Assembly (NCBI GenBank): GCA_904420445.1
Contig: CAJFVJ010000002.1
Span: forward strand, 124,001 to 188,000
Direction: 5' to 3'
From: Candidatus Adamsella avium
GTDB taxonomy: Bacteria; Cyanobacteriota; Vampirovibrionia; Gastranaerophilales; CAJFVJ01
Length of the DNA: 64,000 nt
Each line of letters begins with the position of its first letter. Position 1 is the first letter of the stretch. Below the pieces are notes generated by a model. That model was not told the origin of the DNA. It searched no databases and saw only the letters and a program-made list of their open reading frames with translations. The position numbers and the translations under genes were made by a program. Of this stretch, positions 53,221 through 62,854 are shown one piece after another.

Positions 53221-54304
53221 AGAACAATATAAAGAACTGAACAGAGGCGTTTTTCTCAGGCTTATTAAAGATAAATTTGCTTTTTGGGCGCTGATTATGC
53301 TTGGAGTGCTGTATCTTTCAATAATATTTGCTCCGTTTCTTGCTCCATATTCAGAGAGTTATTCAAACAGACAGCTCTCTTATGCTCCTCCGACGAAAGT
53401 TTATAATGTTACGTCTGATTATAAACTTTCCCGACCGTATGTTTATAACTATGTGAGGAGTTTTAATCCTGAAACATATCAGATTGAATACAATCAGGAT
53501 CGCACGAAAAAATATTATGTTCACTTTTTTGCGAAGGGGTATGAATATAAAATTTTAGGTTTTATTCCATGCAATATTCATCTGTTTCAGGTTGATAAGG
53601 GCGGGGAAATCCATCTGCTCGGGACAGATATAAACGGGAGGGATAATTTTTCGAGAATTTTATTCGGTGGAAGAATTTCTCTGACAATCGGTTTTCTTGC
53701 TCTGTTCATATCTTTTCCGATAGGAATGCTTTATGGCGGAATATCAGGTTATTTCGGCGGGAAGATTGATGCCGTGATGATGCGTTTTGCTGAGGCAATA
53801 ATGTCTATTCCTAGTTTTTATCTTCTGATAATCCTTGCTGCACTGCTTCCAGCTGGCATGAGCAGTACTCAGAGGTTTACTCTTATTGTTGTTATTCTTG
53901 CATTTTTGGGATGGTCCGGGTTTAGCCGTGTAATCAGAGGGATGGTTCTGTCGATAAAAAAACAGGAGTTTGTTCAGGCATCGAAAACTCTCGGTGCAGG
54001 TTCGATGAGGATTATTGTCAAACATATACTGCCTCAGACTATGAGTTATGTGATTGTAGCAATAACTTTGAGTGTCCCCGGGTATATTCTTGCAGAGTCA
54101 AGTTTGAGTTTTCTGGGGCTTGGTATTCAGCAGCCTGATGCAAGCTGGGGGAATATGTTGAAAGAAGCTCAGGACTACATAAACATCTTATATCGTCCTT
54201 GGCTGCTTACTCCAGGTTTTTTAATTTTTATTGCAATTTTATCATTTAATTTGATTGGTGATACAATAAGAGATATTCTTGATCCGAAAAGCAGAGAAAG
54301 GTAG
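53213..54304 (+). CDS. Peptide-type ABC transporter permease, DppC/OppC family
   Basis: Second permease, of 363 residues. One N-terminal span (FWALIMLGVLYLSIIFAPFL) is followed by an unusually long extracytoplasmic stretch (about 48-135). Then comes the core with LGTDINGRDNFSRILFGGRI, the EAA loop in FVQASKTLGAGSMRIIVKHI, and ESSLSFLGLGIQQPDASWG. No OppD/OppF ATPase follows, so the ATPase must be encoded elsewhere. MgtC starts 6 bases downstream. Confidence 0.92.
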   Translation: MPEEQYKELNRGVFLRLIKDKFAFWALIMLGVLYLSIIFAPFLAPYSESYSNRQLSYAPPTKVYNVTSDYKLSRPYVYNYVRSFNPETYQIEYNQDRTKKYYVHFFAKGYEYKILGFIPCNIHLFQVDKGGEIHLLGTDINGRDNFSRILFGGRISLTIGFLALFISFPIGMLYGGISGYFGGKIDAVMMRFAEAIMSIPSFYLLIILAALLPAGMSSTQRFTLIVVILAFLGWSGFSRVIRGMVLSIKKQEFVQASKTLGAGSMRIIVKHILPQTMSYVIVAITLSVPGYILAESSLSFLGLGIQQPDASWGNMLKEAQDYINILYRPWLLTPGFLIFIAILSFNLIGDTIRDILDPKSRER

Positions 54305-54310
54305 AGAAAC

Positions 54311-55048
54311 TTGATATCGCCAAATGTTGAGACGATTTTTACCGAATATAACACGGTAGACATAACCCTTCGTTTGTTTGCTGCATTGATATGCGGTTTT
54401 ATTATAGGTTTTGAGAGAGAATATACAAGCAAGTGGGCAGGTTTGAGAACGCATATTCTTGTTGTTATGGGGGCTTGTGTTTTTACTATTCTCTCAATTT
54501 ATGCTTTCCCAAAGTTTATGGTAAACGGAGCGCAGATGGCTGTTGGTGATTCCGCTCGTGTTGCCGCTCAAATTATTACGGGGATAGGTTTTATCGGCGG
54601 TGGAACTGTTCTCAGGCATGGCGCCTCTGTGTTTGGGTTGACCACAGCTGCTAGTTTGTGGCTCAGTGCAAGTGTCGGTATGGCATTAGGAACGGGGGAT
54701 TATTATATTGCTCTTGTTGCCACTATTTTTTGTGTCTTTGTTCTTGTTTTTGTCAGAAAATTTCAGGATGTTGTCATAAAGCCTAATAGGAAAAAGTTTG
54801 CGACAATCAAGGTTTTGCTTATTGTTGATGAAGCAGATACAAGTGCTGTTATCGGCCAGCTTTATGATAAGTTTGATAATATTCTTGATATGACGGTAAA
54901 AAAGACTCTCAGAGATGAAGAAAACAAGGCGAAGATTTCTTTCAAAGCTGATGTGAGTTCAAAAAATCCTACCAAAACGGCTTTTCAGGTCGTGTATAAT
55001 ATAGATAAAGTCGATTCTATTTCAATACAGCAGGATTTTAGTGAATAG
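54311..55048 (+). CDS. MgtC/SapB-family membrane protein
   Basis: The 245 residues show four spans with the MgtC signature RLFAALICGFIIGFEREYTS and WAGLRTHILVVMGACVFT, then AQIITGIGFIGGGTVLRHG and GLTTAASLWLSASVGMA. A C-terminal ACT-like cytoplasmic domain (about 160-240) follows. MgtC proteins modulate Mg2+ stress and ATP synthase. Start is TTG at 54311; no ATG lies before the first span. It overlaps the TPR gene by 8 bases. Confidence 0.88.
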   Translation: MISPNVETIFTEYNTVDITLRLFAALICGFIIGFEREYTSKWAGLRTHILVVMGACVFTILSIYAFPKFMVNGAQMAVGDSARVAAQIITGIGFIGGGTVLRHGASVFGLTTAASLWLSASVGMALGTGDYYIALVATIFCVFVLVFVRKFQDVVIKPNRKKFATIKVLLIVDEADTSAVIGQLYDKFDNILDMTVKKTLRDEENKAKISFKADVSSKNPTKTAFQVVYNIDKVDSISIQQDFSE

Positions 55049-56327
55049 TATGTTAAGAGTTCTTATTTTATTATTAAAACGTGATGTAAAACTGAGAATA
55101 TTTTTTATAATTTGTTGTCTGCTTGCTCTTGTTGCTGTTGGTTTAACAATTAAGACGATTTCAGGTTTTATAGAGAGCAAAGCAGAAAAAGTTGAAGCCT
55201 CACAGACAAAAACCGTCAACACCAAAGAGTTGTTTGATAAATTGCATATACTCGAGAATAAAGTGAGAGAGAACCCTGATGATGCTTCACTTCATATAGA
55301 TTTGGGAAAACTTTATTATGAAATAGGCGAGGAAAACAGGGCAAAAGTTGAATTATACAGGGCTGTCGGATTATCTCCAAAGGGAGATTTCCTCGCAAAA
55401 TATGAGCTTGTCAGATTGTATATAAATTTGGGAGAATATCAGATAGCGAAAGTTATTTTATCAGAACTTCCGAATACACGGAACAATGATAAAATGAAAA
55501 AAGCTGAGTTATTGATTTCACTTGCTGAACTGGCTGAAGATAATAGCGAATATCTTGACGCTGCAAAGATGTATGAATCAGCACTCGGTTTTTATAATCC
55601 TGAAAGCGCTCAATATAAAAAAATACAAAATGAACTTGCTTTTGTTTATGAACGGGTAGCTGATTATTATTACTCTGGGGATGATATTTCAAAGGCGGTT
55701 GAATATTTGAACAGCTCGCTAGAGAAGAAAAAGACTGCGTCAGCATTTTTCAAACTTGGTCTGATTGCTGAAATAGATGGCAATCTTGATGAAGCCGTGA
55801 AAAAATATACGGATGCTTATCTTTTGAATAAGGAAGGTGTGAATGCTGATGTTTATAATAATGCTCTTCGCAAAAGAATATCTCAGAACAGAGAAACGCT
55901 TTCCGAAAAAGATATTGTTCAATACGGGCTTTTTATCAAAAACACGGATAAATTTGTTAACAAGACGGTTTTGCTTAAAGATGTTCGTATATCAAATGTT
56001 AATACCGAATATTTGAGAAGCTCAGGACCAGAAAATTCGATAGAAGCTGTATTGAAGTTTCAGGTGATGAATATTTCTAAAAAGTCTGTCGACAATTTGA
56101 AAATCAGGGTGATTTTTGCAAATGATGGCAAGGTGTTTGATTTCAGGGATATTTATATCGCAAATAAAAAACATCCTCTTGAAAAACTTTCTTATACAAG
56201 TTCTGTTTCTGTTGAAGCAAAACCTATTGTTATCAATAATGATAGAAATGTTATAATTTTGATTTATATTTCAACCTCTGATGATGACAGATGGGTTTTA
56301 AGCAAGACAGCTGTGATTTATATATAA
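55041..56327 (+). CDS. Membrane-anchored TPR protein
   Basis: A 428-residue protein. An N-terminal span (IFFIICCLLALVAVGLTI, about 20-38) anchors a TPR array from about 65 to 270, with repeats such as ASLHIDLGKLYYEIGEENRA and SAFFKLGLIAEIDGNLDEAV. A C-terminal beta-rich domain follows. GTG start at 55041 sits 5 bases after AGGA; an ATG at 55050 is the alternative. No partner is indicated by context. Confidence 0.78.
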   Translation: MNSMLRVLILLLKRDVKLRIFFIICCLLALVAVGLTIKTISGFIESKAEKVEASQTKTVNTKELFDKLHILENKVRENPDDASLHIDLGKLYYEIGEENRAKVELYRAVGLSPKGDFLAKYELVRLYINLGEYQIAKVILSELPNTRNNDKMKKAELLISLAELAEDNSEYLDAAKMYESALGFYNPESAQYKKIQNELAFVYERVADYYYSGDDISKAVEYLNSSLEKKKTASAFFKLGLIAEIDGNLDEAVKKYTDAYLLNKEGVNADVYNNALRKRISQNRETLSEKDIVQYGLFIKNTDKFVNKTVLLKDVRISNVNTEYLRSSGPENSIEAVLKFQVMNISKKSVDNLKIRVIFANDGKVFDFRDIYIANKKHPLEKLSYTSSVSVEAKPIVINNDRNVIILIYISTSDDDRWVLSKTAVIYI

Positions 56328-56628
56328 TTTCTCGTATTAAGAAATATTAAATGCTATTTTTTGTAGATAATACAGTATATCTTGAAAATTATAAAAACAA
56401 TTTAACTGCAATGTTAAGCTTTTTATTGCCAAAATAGCAAAAAAATTTTTTCAGCTTCGTTATAATAATGTGGAAAATTTTGTCGAGAGATGGAGAAGAA
56501 TTTTTTTTGTATATCCTTGAAACTCGCTGTATGAATTAACAAATAAAAAGCAGATTATATTTTTGTGAAACAAAAATTTTTTTATGTTATATAAAACAAA
56601 TGATATGAGGATATCAAACGAATAAAAT
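56328..56628. other. AT-rich intergenic gap
   Basis: About 300 bases of very AT-rich sequence with poly-T tracts. A TTATAATAATGTGG at about 56460 and a TTATATAAAAC near 56587 could be -10 boxes. No ORF with a ribosome site, RNA fold or repeat was recognised. Confidence 0.4.
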
Positions 56629-58212
56629 ATGAAAATAACGCCGGTAGGAAATAATCAATATCTTAACAGAGGAAAGAAACAAGATAATCTGAGTTTCAAA
56701 AATTCTGCCGCATTGACTAATTCGATGAATTTTTTGAATAATCAGAAAATATTCGGCGCCTTTTTTGTTGATCTTGCCTCAATGGTTATACCTCGTACCA
56801 TCATTGATATGAGCAGGACGCCTGAAGCCGGAATAGAAACAGCAAGAAGAGAAGCCAGTTCATCTGTTTTACTTGCAGGAGTCGGGTTATTTGGTTCTCT
56901 GGCTGCACTCATGCTATCGCCTTTTTTGAAGAATAAATATGACGTGCCGCTCTATAAAATAGAAGCCAACAACAAGACAATGGATGCTTTTGCCTCAGCT
57001 TTTTCAGATGCTGTAAACAGAGTCGGAAGCAAAGATAAACCTGCTCTTGCAAAAGCATATTTGCGGAATATTTTTGACGGTATCTCAGGCGATAAGATGC
57101 TCAATCCGGCAAAAGAAGATATTATAGACACCATGTCAAAATATCTCGTTGAGAGCAATGATTATATTTTATCAAGGGACTCTCAAAAAAATCTCTTTAC
57201 CAAGCTTGTTGCATATACAGGAGAAACAGACCGCATAAAAATGCTTGCTAAAAATGGTGAAACTATTGATATTGGAGCCAAAGCTCTGATAAAAGACACC
57301 TATTCAATGGGGCGTGCTTTTTTGCAGGATAAGGTTCTTAAAGAATTTAAGCAGGCTGATAAGATTGCAGATAATAACTTCTTAAAATATTTGAAAAAAA
57401 TGACCGGCAAACAAACTGTTATCGGGCTTGTTCTTGCATCAGCCGTAGCAATGTCTATGCAGCCATTGAACAGCTGGCTGACAAAGAAAAAAACAGGCAA
57501 AGACGGTTTTTCTGTGGTTAAAGGGCAAAAATCAGAGAAAGATAAGAGTTTTGGTTTTAAAGCTCTTAAGGGTGCTGCATCTGCTGGCATGGCGGCTTTT
57601 GTTGTATCAACTATCGGCAACTTGAAACAGCTTCCGCAAAAGCTTCAGTTCAACGGGCCTGTTGCAAATGTTCCTCAGCTGAAAGTTGTTTATGGCATGA
57701 CAATTATCGGCAGATTTTTGGCTGCAAGAGATAAACATGAGCTGAGAGAGTCAGTGTTCAGAGATTTTATGGGTTTTGCAAACTGGCTTATTATCGGCGG
57801 TATTGTATCTAAGTCTGTTGCGTACAATCTTGATAAAAATTTGATTAAGCCTGAGTCAATATCAGGCAAGAAGGGTTTGAAAAAATATCTTTCTATGGAG
57901 ATGAAAAATCATAATGATTTGATATACGGCTCTGATTATGTAAAAAAATCGTTGAGAAACGGTGTTGATGTTTCTTCTTTGAAGATGAAAGATATACTTA
58001 GACGCATTGATGAGCCGACAAAGAAGATGATTAAGAAGCTGAATATTGCACAGTTGAGCGGATATATATATTCTGGTGTTGCGCTTGGAATATTGCTGCC
58101 TATTATTAACAAAAAACTTACGCAGCATATTATTTCGAAAAATTCAAAACAAGAAGATAATACACAAACAATCGACCCTCGAAGAAATGAGATTCTTTCT
58201 CTCAAGTCCTAG
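56629..58212 (+). CDS. Large lineage-specific membrane protein with LSFK leader
   Basis: A protein of 527 residues, unrecognised. It begins MKITPVGNNQYLNRGKKQDN followed at once by LSFKNSAALT, matching the leader pattern seen elsewhere in the window. Several hydrophobic helices (about 75-97, 262-280, 310-330, 385-400 and 490-510) alternate with Lys-rich loops. SMQPLNSWLTKKKTGKDGF at about 276-294 resembles the ends of the duplicated domain in the 788-residue protein. Probably an envelope protein. It overlaps the convergent yraN by 4 bases. Confidence 0.72.
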   Translation: MKITPVGNNQYLNRGKKQDNLSFKNSAALTNSMNFLNNQKIFGAFFVDLASMVIPRTIIDMSRTPEAGIETARREASSSVLLAGVGLFGSLAALMLSPFLKNKYDVPLYKIEANNKTMDAFASAFSDAVNRVGSKDKPALAKAYLRNIFDGISGDKMLNPAKEDIIDTMSKYLVESNDYILSRDSQKNLFTKLVAYTGETDRIKMLAKNGETIDIGAKALIKDTYSMGRAFLQDKVLKEFKQADKIADNNFLKYLKKMTGKQTVIGLVLASAVAMSMQPLNSWLTKKKTGKDGFSVVKGQKSEKDKSFGFKALKGAASAGMAAFVVSTIGNLKQLPQKLQFNGPVANVPQLKVVYGMTIIGRFLAARDKHELRESVFRDFMGFANWLIIGGIVSKSVAYNLDKNLIKPESISGKKGLKKYLSMEMKNHNDLIYGSDYVKKSLRNGVDVSSLKMKDILRRIDEPTKKMIKKLNIAQLSGYIYSGVALGILLPIINKKLTQHIISKNSKQEDNTQTIDPRRNEILSLKS

Positions 58213-58565
58213 ACTATATTTTCGAGATGGTATATTTTTATCTCTGGTTTGAGAAGGATTGATACAGCATCAAAACGAATGTTGTCGTAGTGTTTTTTGT
58301 TTTGTGACAAAAATAAAAGAGCGGTTTTTTTCATCTGTTCGAGTTTTTTGTTGTCTATTGCTTCAAGAGGGTTTCCGAAATCAAGGGAGGATCTCGTTTT
58401 TACTTCGATGAAAACGAGGGTGTTTCTTTGTTCTGCGATTATGTCTATTTCGCCCTGATTGTGTATTTGCCAGTTTGTGTGAAGAATTTTTAAACCTTTT
58501 TTTTGAAGATATTCCCTTGCAAGTTCTTCTCCGTGGCGTCCTGTGTCTTTATTTTGGGATTTCAT
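58209..58565 (-). CDS. YraN/UPF0102 endonuclease-like protein
   Basis: The 118 residues have the restriction-endonuclease-like core: GRHGEELAREYLQKKGLKIL, NWQIHNQGEIDIIAEQRNTL with the acidic residue, and FIEVKTRSSLDFGNP giving the E-x-K catalytic pair. YraN proteins are widespread, probably acting in DNA recombination or repair. It is often next to rnhB, but not here. Single minus-strand gene. Confidence 0.92.
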   Translation of the reverse strand: MKSQNKDTGRHGEELAREYLQKKGLKILHTNWQIHNQGEIDIIAEQRNTLVFIEVKTRSSLDFGNPLEAIDNKKLEQMKKTALLFLSQNKKHYDNIRFDAVSILLKPEIKIYHLENIV

Positions 58566-58655
58566 TATTTATCTGCTTTTTATTTTTTTTAATATTATAA
58601 TAGAATAGTTTATTATACAGCAATTTTGTGAAAAAGAGAAAGGCAGAGTCAAAGA

Positions 58656-59696
58656 ATGATTATTATTATGGAACCCGGTGCTACCAAGCAACAGATTGAC
58701 AATGTTGTAGAACATCTTAAAAGTCATGGTTTTAGAATTAATTTGAACTATGGCGATGTAATGACTGTTATTGCTGCAATAGGTGATAAAAGACTTGTGC
58801 AGCCGCATTCTTTGAACTCATTTGATGGCGTTAGAGAAGTAAAGCTTATTCAGGAACCATTCAAACTGGCAAGCAGGGAAAGCCAGAAAGAAGATACCGT
58901 AATAGAATTTCCTAACGGTGTAAAAATAGGAGGTCTTGAACGTCCTGTTATTATGGCTGGGCCTTGCAGCGTGGAAAGAGAAATAGACGGACTCTTAGAA
59001 GTTGCTTATGCCGCAAAAGAGATGGGCTGCCAGATTCTCAGGGGGGGGGCTTTCAAACCGAGAACTTCACCCTATGATTTTCAGGGGATGGAAGAAAAAG
59101 GACTTCAATATCTAGCTGAAGCAAGAGAAAAAACAGGCTTGCTTGTTGTAACGGAAGTTATGGACACGCTTGATTTGCCGCTGGTTGAAGATTATGCCGA
59201 TATAGTCCAAATCGGTGCAAGAAATATGCAGAATTTCAAACTTTTGAAAGCTGTCGGGAAATATAGCAAACCTGTTATGCTAAAAAGAGGGCCTGCTGCT
59301 ACGATAAGAGAATTTTTGCTTGCTGCCGAGCATATTTTATACAACGGAAACCCGAATGTAATTCTCTGCGAAAGAGGCATAAAGGGTTTTGACTCTACTT
59401 ATACAAGGAATACTCTTGATCTTGCTGCCGTGCCGATTATCAAAAAATATTCTCACCTGCCGATTATTGTCGACCCGAGCCATGGAACTGGCAAGAGATA
59501 TTTGATAGAACCGATGAGCAAGGCTGCGTTGGTTGCAGGTGCTCACGGGATTATGATGGAGGTTCACCATGATCCTGATAGAGCTTATTCTGACGGGGCG
59601 CAGAGCTTAAACATAGAGCAGTTCAAAAAGGTTATGACTTCTATTAATCAGCTGATAGGCAGAATTGACTACAGCAATAAACATGCGGTTGTTTAA
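58656..59696 (+). CDS. aroF: DAHP synthase (3-deoxy-7-phosphoheptulonate synthase)
   Basis: First enzyme of the shikimate pathway, 346 residues of the type with an N-terminal ferredoxin-like regulatory domain ([20 protein letters not shown], about 1-70). The barrel shows [42 protein letters not shown] and [13 protein letters not shown]. It is followed after 3 bases by prephenate dehydrogenase, a natural partner in tyrosine synthesis. The N-terminal domain suggests feedback control. Confidence 0.94.
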   Translation: MIIIMEPGATKQQIDNVVEHLKSHGFRINLNYGDVMTVIAAIGDKRLVQPHSLNSFDGVREVKLIQEPFKLASRESQKEDTVIEFPNGVKIGGLERPVIMAGPCSVEREIDGLLEVAYAAKEMGCQILRGGAFKPRTSPYDFQGMEEKGLQYLAEAREKTGLLVVTEVMDTLDLPLVEDYADIVQIGARNMQNFKLLKAVGKYSKPVMLKRGPAATIREFLLAAEHILYNGNPNVILCERGIKGFDSTYTRNTLDLAAVPIIKKYSHLPIIVDPSHGTGKRYLIEPMSKAALVAGAHGIMMEVHHDPDRAYSDGAQSLNIEQFKKVMTSINQLIGRIDYSNKHAVV

Positions 59697-59699
59697 TTT

Positions 59700-60545
59700 A
59701 TGAAAAAAATAGCAATAATCGGTCTTGGTCTGATAGGCGCATCTTTGTTGAGGGCTTTGCAAAACAAAGGATTTGAACTTGTTGCAATTTCTTCTACCCT
59801 GGAAACAGTGAAAAAAATACAGGATGAGAACCTTGCAAATGTTGCAACATCAGAGATGGCGGCGGCAACAGGGTGTGATGTTGTGTTTGTCTGTACACCT
59901 ATTTCAACTGTCAGAGATATTTTGTGCAAGTTATCAAAAATTGTGACAAAAGAAACTGTTGTTACTGACGCAGCGAGCGTAAAAGGTTTTATATGCGAAT
60001 ATGCAAAAGAGCTTGATATGAACTTTATCGGCTCTCATCCGATGGCAGGGACAGAAAACAGCGGATTTGATGCTGCTGAGGAAAATCTTTTTGAAGGGGC
60101 AAAGTGGGTGTTGACTCCTGATGATGAAGAAAAACAAAAAGATGGTATAGCTCTTCTCGAGAGCGTAATATCAAAAACCGGAGCCAGAGCTGTTATTATG
60201 TCGCCTGATGTGCATGATGAGGCTGTTGCTTTGATTAGTCATGTTCCGATGATATTATCCCAGAGTTTATTTTATATGATATCAAACTATGAGAAACCTC
60301 ATATCAAAGAGGCAGCCAAATTGCTTGCTTCAAGCGGATTTCGTGATATGACACGTCTTGCCTGTTCGAATACAAAGATGGCTATGGATATGGTTGAGTA
60401 TAACAAAGAGAATATATTTTCGGTTGTTAACAGATTTTCGTTATATGAGCGGAATCTTCTTGATAACTATGAGCGGTCTGTCCTTGAAGAGATAGTCAAA
60501 GATAGAAAAAATATGTACTCTAAAGAGGGGAAAAACCTGTATTAA
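59700..60545 (+). CDS. tyrA: Prephenate dehydrogenase
   Basis: NAD(P)-dependent enzyme of tyrosine synthesis, 281 residues. The Rossmann motif is IIGLGLIGASLLRAL, and the catalytic His is in FIGSHPMAGTENSGFD. AVALISHVPMILSQSLFYMI and GFRDMTRLACSNTKMAMDM are conserved helices. No ACT domain is present at the C-terminus, so regulation is likely at DAHP synthase. Three bases after aroF. Confidence 0.92.
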   Translation: MKKIAIIGLGLIGASLLRALQNKGFELVAISSTLETVKKIQDENLANVATSEMAAATGCDVVFVCTPISTVRDILCKLSKIVTKETVVTDAASVKGFICEYAKELDMNFIGSHPMAGTENSGFDAAEENLFEGAKWVLTPDDEEKQKDGIALLESVISKTGARAVIMSPDVHDEAVALISHVPMILSQSLFYMISNYEKPHIKEAAKLLASSGFRDMTRLACSNTKMAMDMVEYNKENIFSVVNRFSLYERNLLDNYERSVLEEIVKDRKNMYSKEGKNLY

Positions 60546-60619
60546 TATTTTTATGTTGTTGATAAAAAGTTTTGAATGCCTTAAAATAAACGTATAGTGG
60601 TTTGCAAAAGGTATTTTTA

Positions 60620-61261
60620 ATGAAAATCAAGAATCTTAAAACCGGTCAAAAAGTTCTTATGAAATTGATAGGTTTTCCAGAGGAGATTGAGATAGAATCA
60701 CATATAGTCGGGGTAGAAAAAGACAGATTGAGGATTATGTTTCCTGAAAAACATAGTTCAAAGATGTATTATTTCAGAGAAGGTCAGGAAGTAGAGTTAT
60801 CAATTTATTTTTCTAGCAAGGTAATTATTATGGCGTCTTTGGTCATAAATACCCCTTATGAAGAAGCTTTTACGCTAGAGTTGAATGATGAGTTCATAGT
60901 CATTCAGCGCCGTCAGTATGTCAGAGCTGATATTCCGCTTGATATATCGTTATATCAAGACGGACGTCTTTGTTTGTCAACAAAAACGCTGAATATAAGC
61001 GGCGGCGGCTTCAAAATGGTATCAGACGTGACAATATCCCCAGAGAGTGTATATGGATTTTCTTTTAAGATACCCAATACCGAGTTTGAAATTACAGGCA
61101 GCGGTGTAGTTCTGCAGACGGTAGAAGATAACGGTAATTTTGTATCGATGTTTAAGATTAAGAACATCAAAGAAGATGATAGAAATAAGATAATAAAATT
61201 GTGCTTGGAACATGAGATGAAAGTTCATCAGGCAATGAAAGAAGCAGAATCGCTCAGATAA
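60620..61261 (+). CDS. PilZ-domain protein (YcgR-like)
   Basis: About 213 residues from the ATG at 60620 (AAAGG 8 bases upstream). The N-terminal half is a YcgR-type PilZN barrel, and the C-terminal half is PilZ with the c-di-GMP motifs RRQYVR (about 103-108) and LNISGGGF (about 126-133). It probably binds c-di-GMP and links it to motility or surface behaviour. No GGDEF or EAL gene is in the window. Eleven bases before the TPR gene. Confidence 0.85.
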   Translation: MKIKNLKTGQKVLMKLIGFPEEIEIESHIVGVEKDRLRIMFPEKHSSKMYYFREGQEVELSIYFSSKVIIMASLVINTPYEEAFTLELNDEFIVIQRRQYVRADIPLDISLYQDGRLCLSTKTLNISGGGFKMVSDVTISPESVYGFSFKIPNTEFEITGSGVVLQTVEDNGNFVSMFKIKNIKEDDRNKIIKLCLEHEMKVHQAMKEAESLR

Positions 61262-61272
61262 AAAGGAACGCA

Positions 61273-62853
61273 ATGAACAAGACTGATAATAGTAAAGAAA
61301 TCTCAAAGACAAGCGAATTTAAGCAGGCACTTGATAAATATATGTCAGAGCTGCAAAAAAATCCCGATAATGCCCAGCTGCATGTTCAAATTGGCGATTT
61401 GTATTTGAAAGAGCATAAGGACATATACCAGCCGGTTAATTTTATAGACGAAGCAATCACTCAATATCAGCGGGCACTTGAGCTTGATATAGACTCAGGC
61501 AGCATACATTATAAGATGGGGCTTGCTTTTTATCTGAAAGGAGAGCTTGATAAGGCGCTCAGTCATGTAAATCTTGCGATTGAATATAAGAAAAATCTTG
61601 CAGAGGCTTATTTGCTGAAGTGCAACATATTTGTCAAAAAAGACCGTTTCAGAGAAGCTGTTGAGTTTGCCGAGTTATCCGTTGACTATGGCGGATTGTG
61701 CTCATCTCAGGCTTATTATAAGCTTTATATCCTTAACAGTGTTGTATCAAATAAATCTTTTGGCAACAACTTGAAATCTTTTTATTATTTTCTGATGTCT
61801 GTATTGCTGCTTCCTTTTGATAAAGCGGCGCAGGAGGAACTTGCTTATAAGCTCGGTTATTTCAAATTTTTCGGAATAATACTGAAAGGATACTTTTATA
61901 CACAAAAGAAAGAGTATCAAAGTGCCATAGACTTGTATATGCAGGCAATTGAAGAGGCTCCGGGGTTTGTGCCGTTGTATCTTCTTCTCGCTGATGTGTA
62001 TGCAGAAACTTATCGATATGAAGAGGCGATTAATGAGTATCGTATGGCGTTGTGGTATGACCCTCTCAATTTGCAGGCATACAAATCTCTTGCTGCGATT
62101 TATGAAGAAAGAGGGGATTATGACAACTCTTTGTTGATGTATAAGAAGTTAATCGAGCTAAATCCAAACAATCCTTCATATTACAGCAATCTTGCAGGGA
62201 TTAAGTATATGAAAGGTGATGTTAAAGAGGCTATTTTGAATTATCATCATGCGATTATGCTCAATCCGAACAACGATTGGACGAGTGTTGTATCTCAGAC
62301 TTTGGGGTATATTTTCTCAGAGGTTGAGAAAAATTATGATGCAGCGATATCTGCTTATCAGAATGCTTTTATTCTGACTCCGAAGAATATTGATATATAC
62401 ATCAATCTCGGAAGTGCGTTTTATGACAAGGGTGATTTTGAGAGTGCTCTTGCTGTTTATAAACTTGCTTTGGATTTGGAGCCTGAGAATGCAAAGATAC
62501 ACTGCAATCTTGGCTATCTTTACGGCGGAAAAGGGATGATTGATGAAGCTATTTCTGAATATGAACTGGCTATAAAATATGACCCTACATATGATATTGC
62601 CTATAATAATCTCGGTGTTATTTATCTTGATGATAAAGGTATGGTGATGAATGCATTGACAATGTTTGATGAGGCAATCAAATGCAATCCTAATTATGCG
62701 CTTGCTCACTACAACAAGGCTCGTGCTATCGTAATCAGAGGGGATTATATCGAAGCTGCAAGATATTATCAAATAGCTCTTGACTTAAATAAAATTACCA
62801 ACGAGATGGATCCTGAAGAAATAAAAAATCGTCTTGATAATCTCTTTGATTAA
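61273..62853 (+). CDS. TPR-repeat protein
   Basis: The 526 residues are mostly TPR motifs: ALELDIDSGSIHYKMGLAFY, ALWYDPLNLQAYKSLAAIYE, LIELNPNNPSYYSNLAGIKY, ALDLEPENAKIHCNLGYLYG and AIKYDPTYDIAYNNLGVIYL. There is no signal peptide or membrane span, so a cytoplasmic scaffold is likely. It is cotranscribed with the PilZ gene, hinting at a c-di-GMP-linked assembly. The 3' end faces the convergent repeat protein. Confidence 0.85.
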   Translation: MNKTDNSKEISKTSEFKQALDKYMSELQKNPDNAQLHVQIGDLYLKEHKDIYQPVNFIDEAITQYQRALELDIDSGSIHYKMGLAFYLKGELDKALSHVNLAIEYKKNLAEAYLLKCNIFVKKDRFREAVEFAELSVDYGGLCSSQAYYKLYILNSVVSNKSFGNNLKSFYYFLMSVLLLPFDKAAQEELAYKLGYFKFFGIILKGYFYTQKKEYQSAIDLYMQAIEEAPGFVPLYLLLADVYAETYRYEEAINEYRMALWYDPLNLQAYKSLAAIYEERGDYDNSLLMYKKLIELNPNNPSYYSNLAGIKYMKGDVKEAILNYHHAIMLNPNNDWTSVVSQTLGYIFSEVEKNYDAAISAYQNAFILTPKNIDIYINLGSAFYDKGDFESALAVYKLALDLEPENAKIHCNLGYLYGGKGMIDEAISEYELAIKYDPTYDIAYNNLGVIYLDDKGMVMNALTMFDEAIKCNPNYALAHYNKARAIVIRGDYIEAARYYQIALDLNKITNEMDPEEIKNRLDNLFD

Positions 62854-62854
62854 G

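Noticed and set aside
62317-62772. Minus-strand open frame of 151 codons within the TPR gene
   Set aside because: Antisense to clear TPR repeats; composition follows from codon bias of the real gene.
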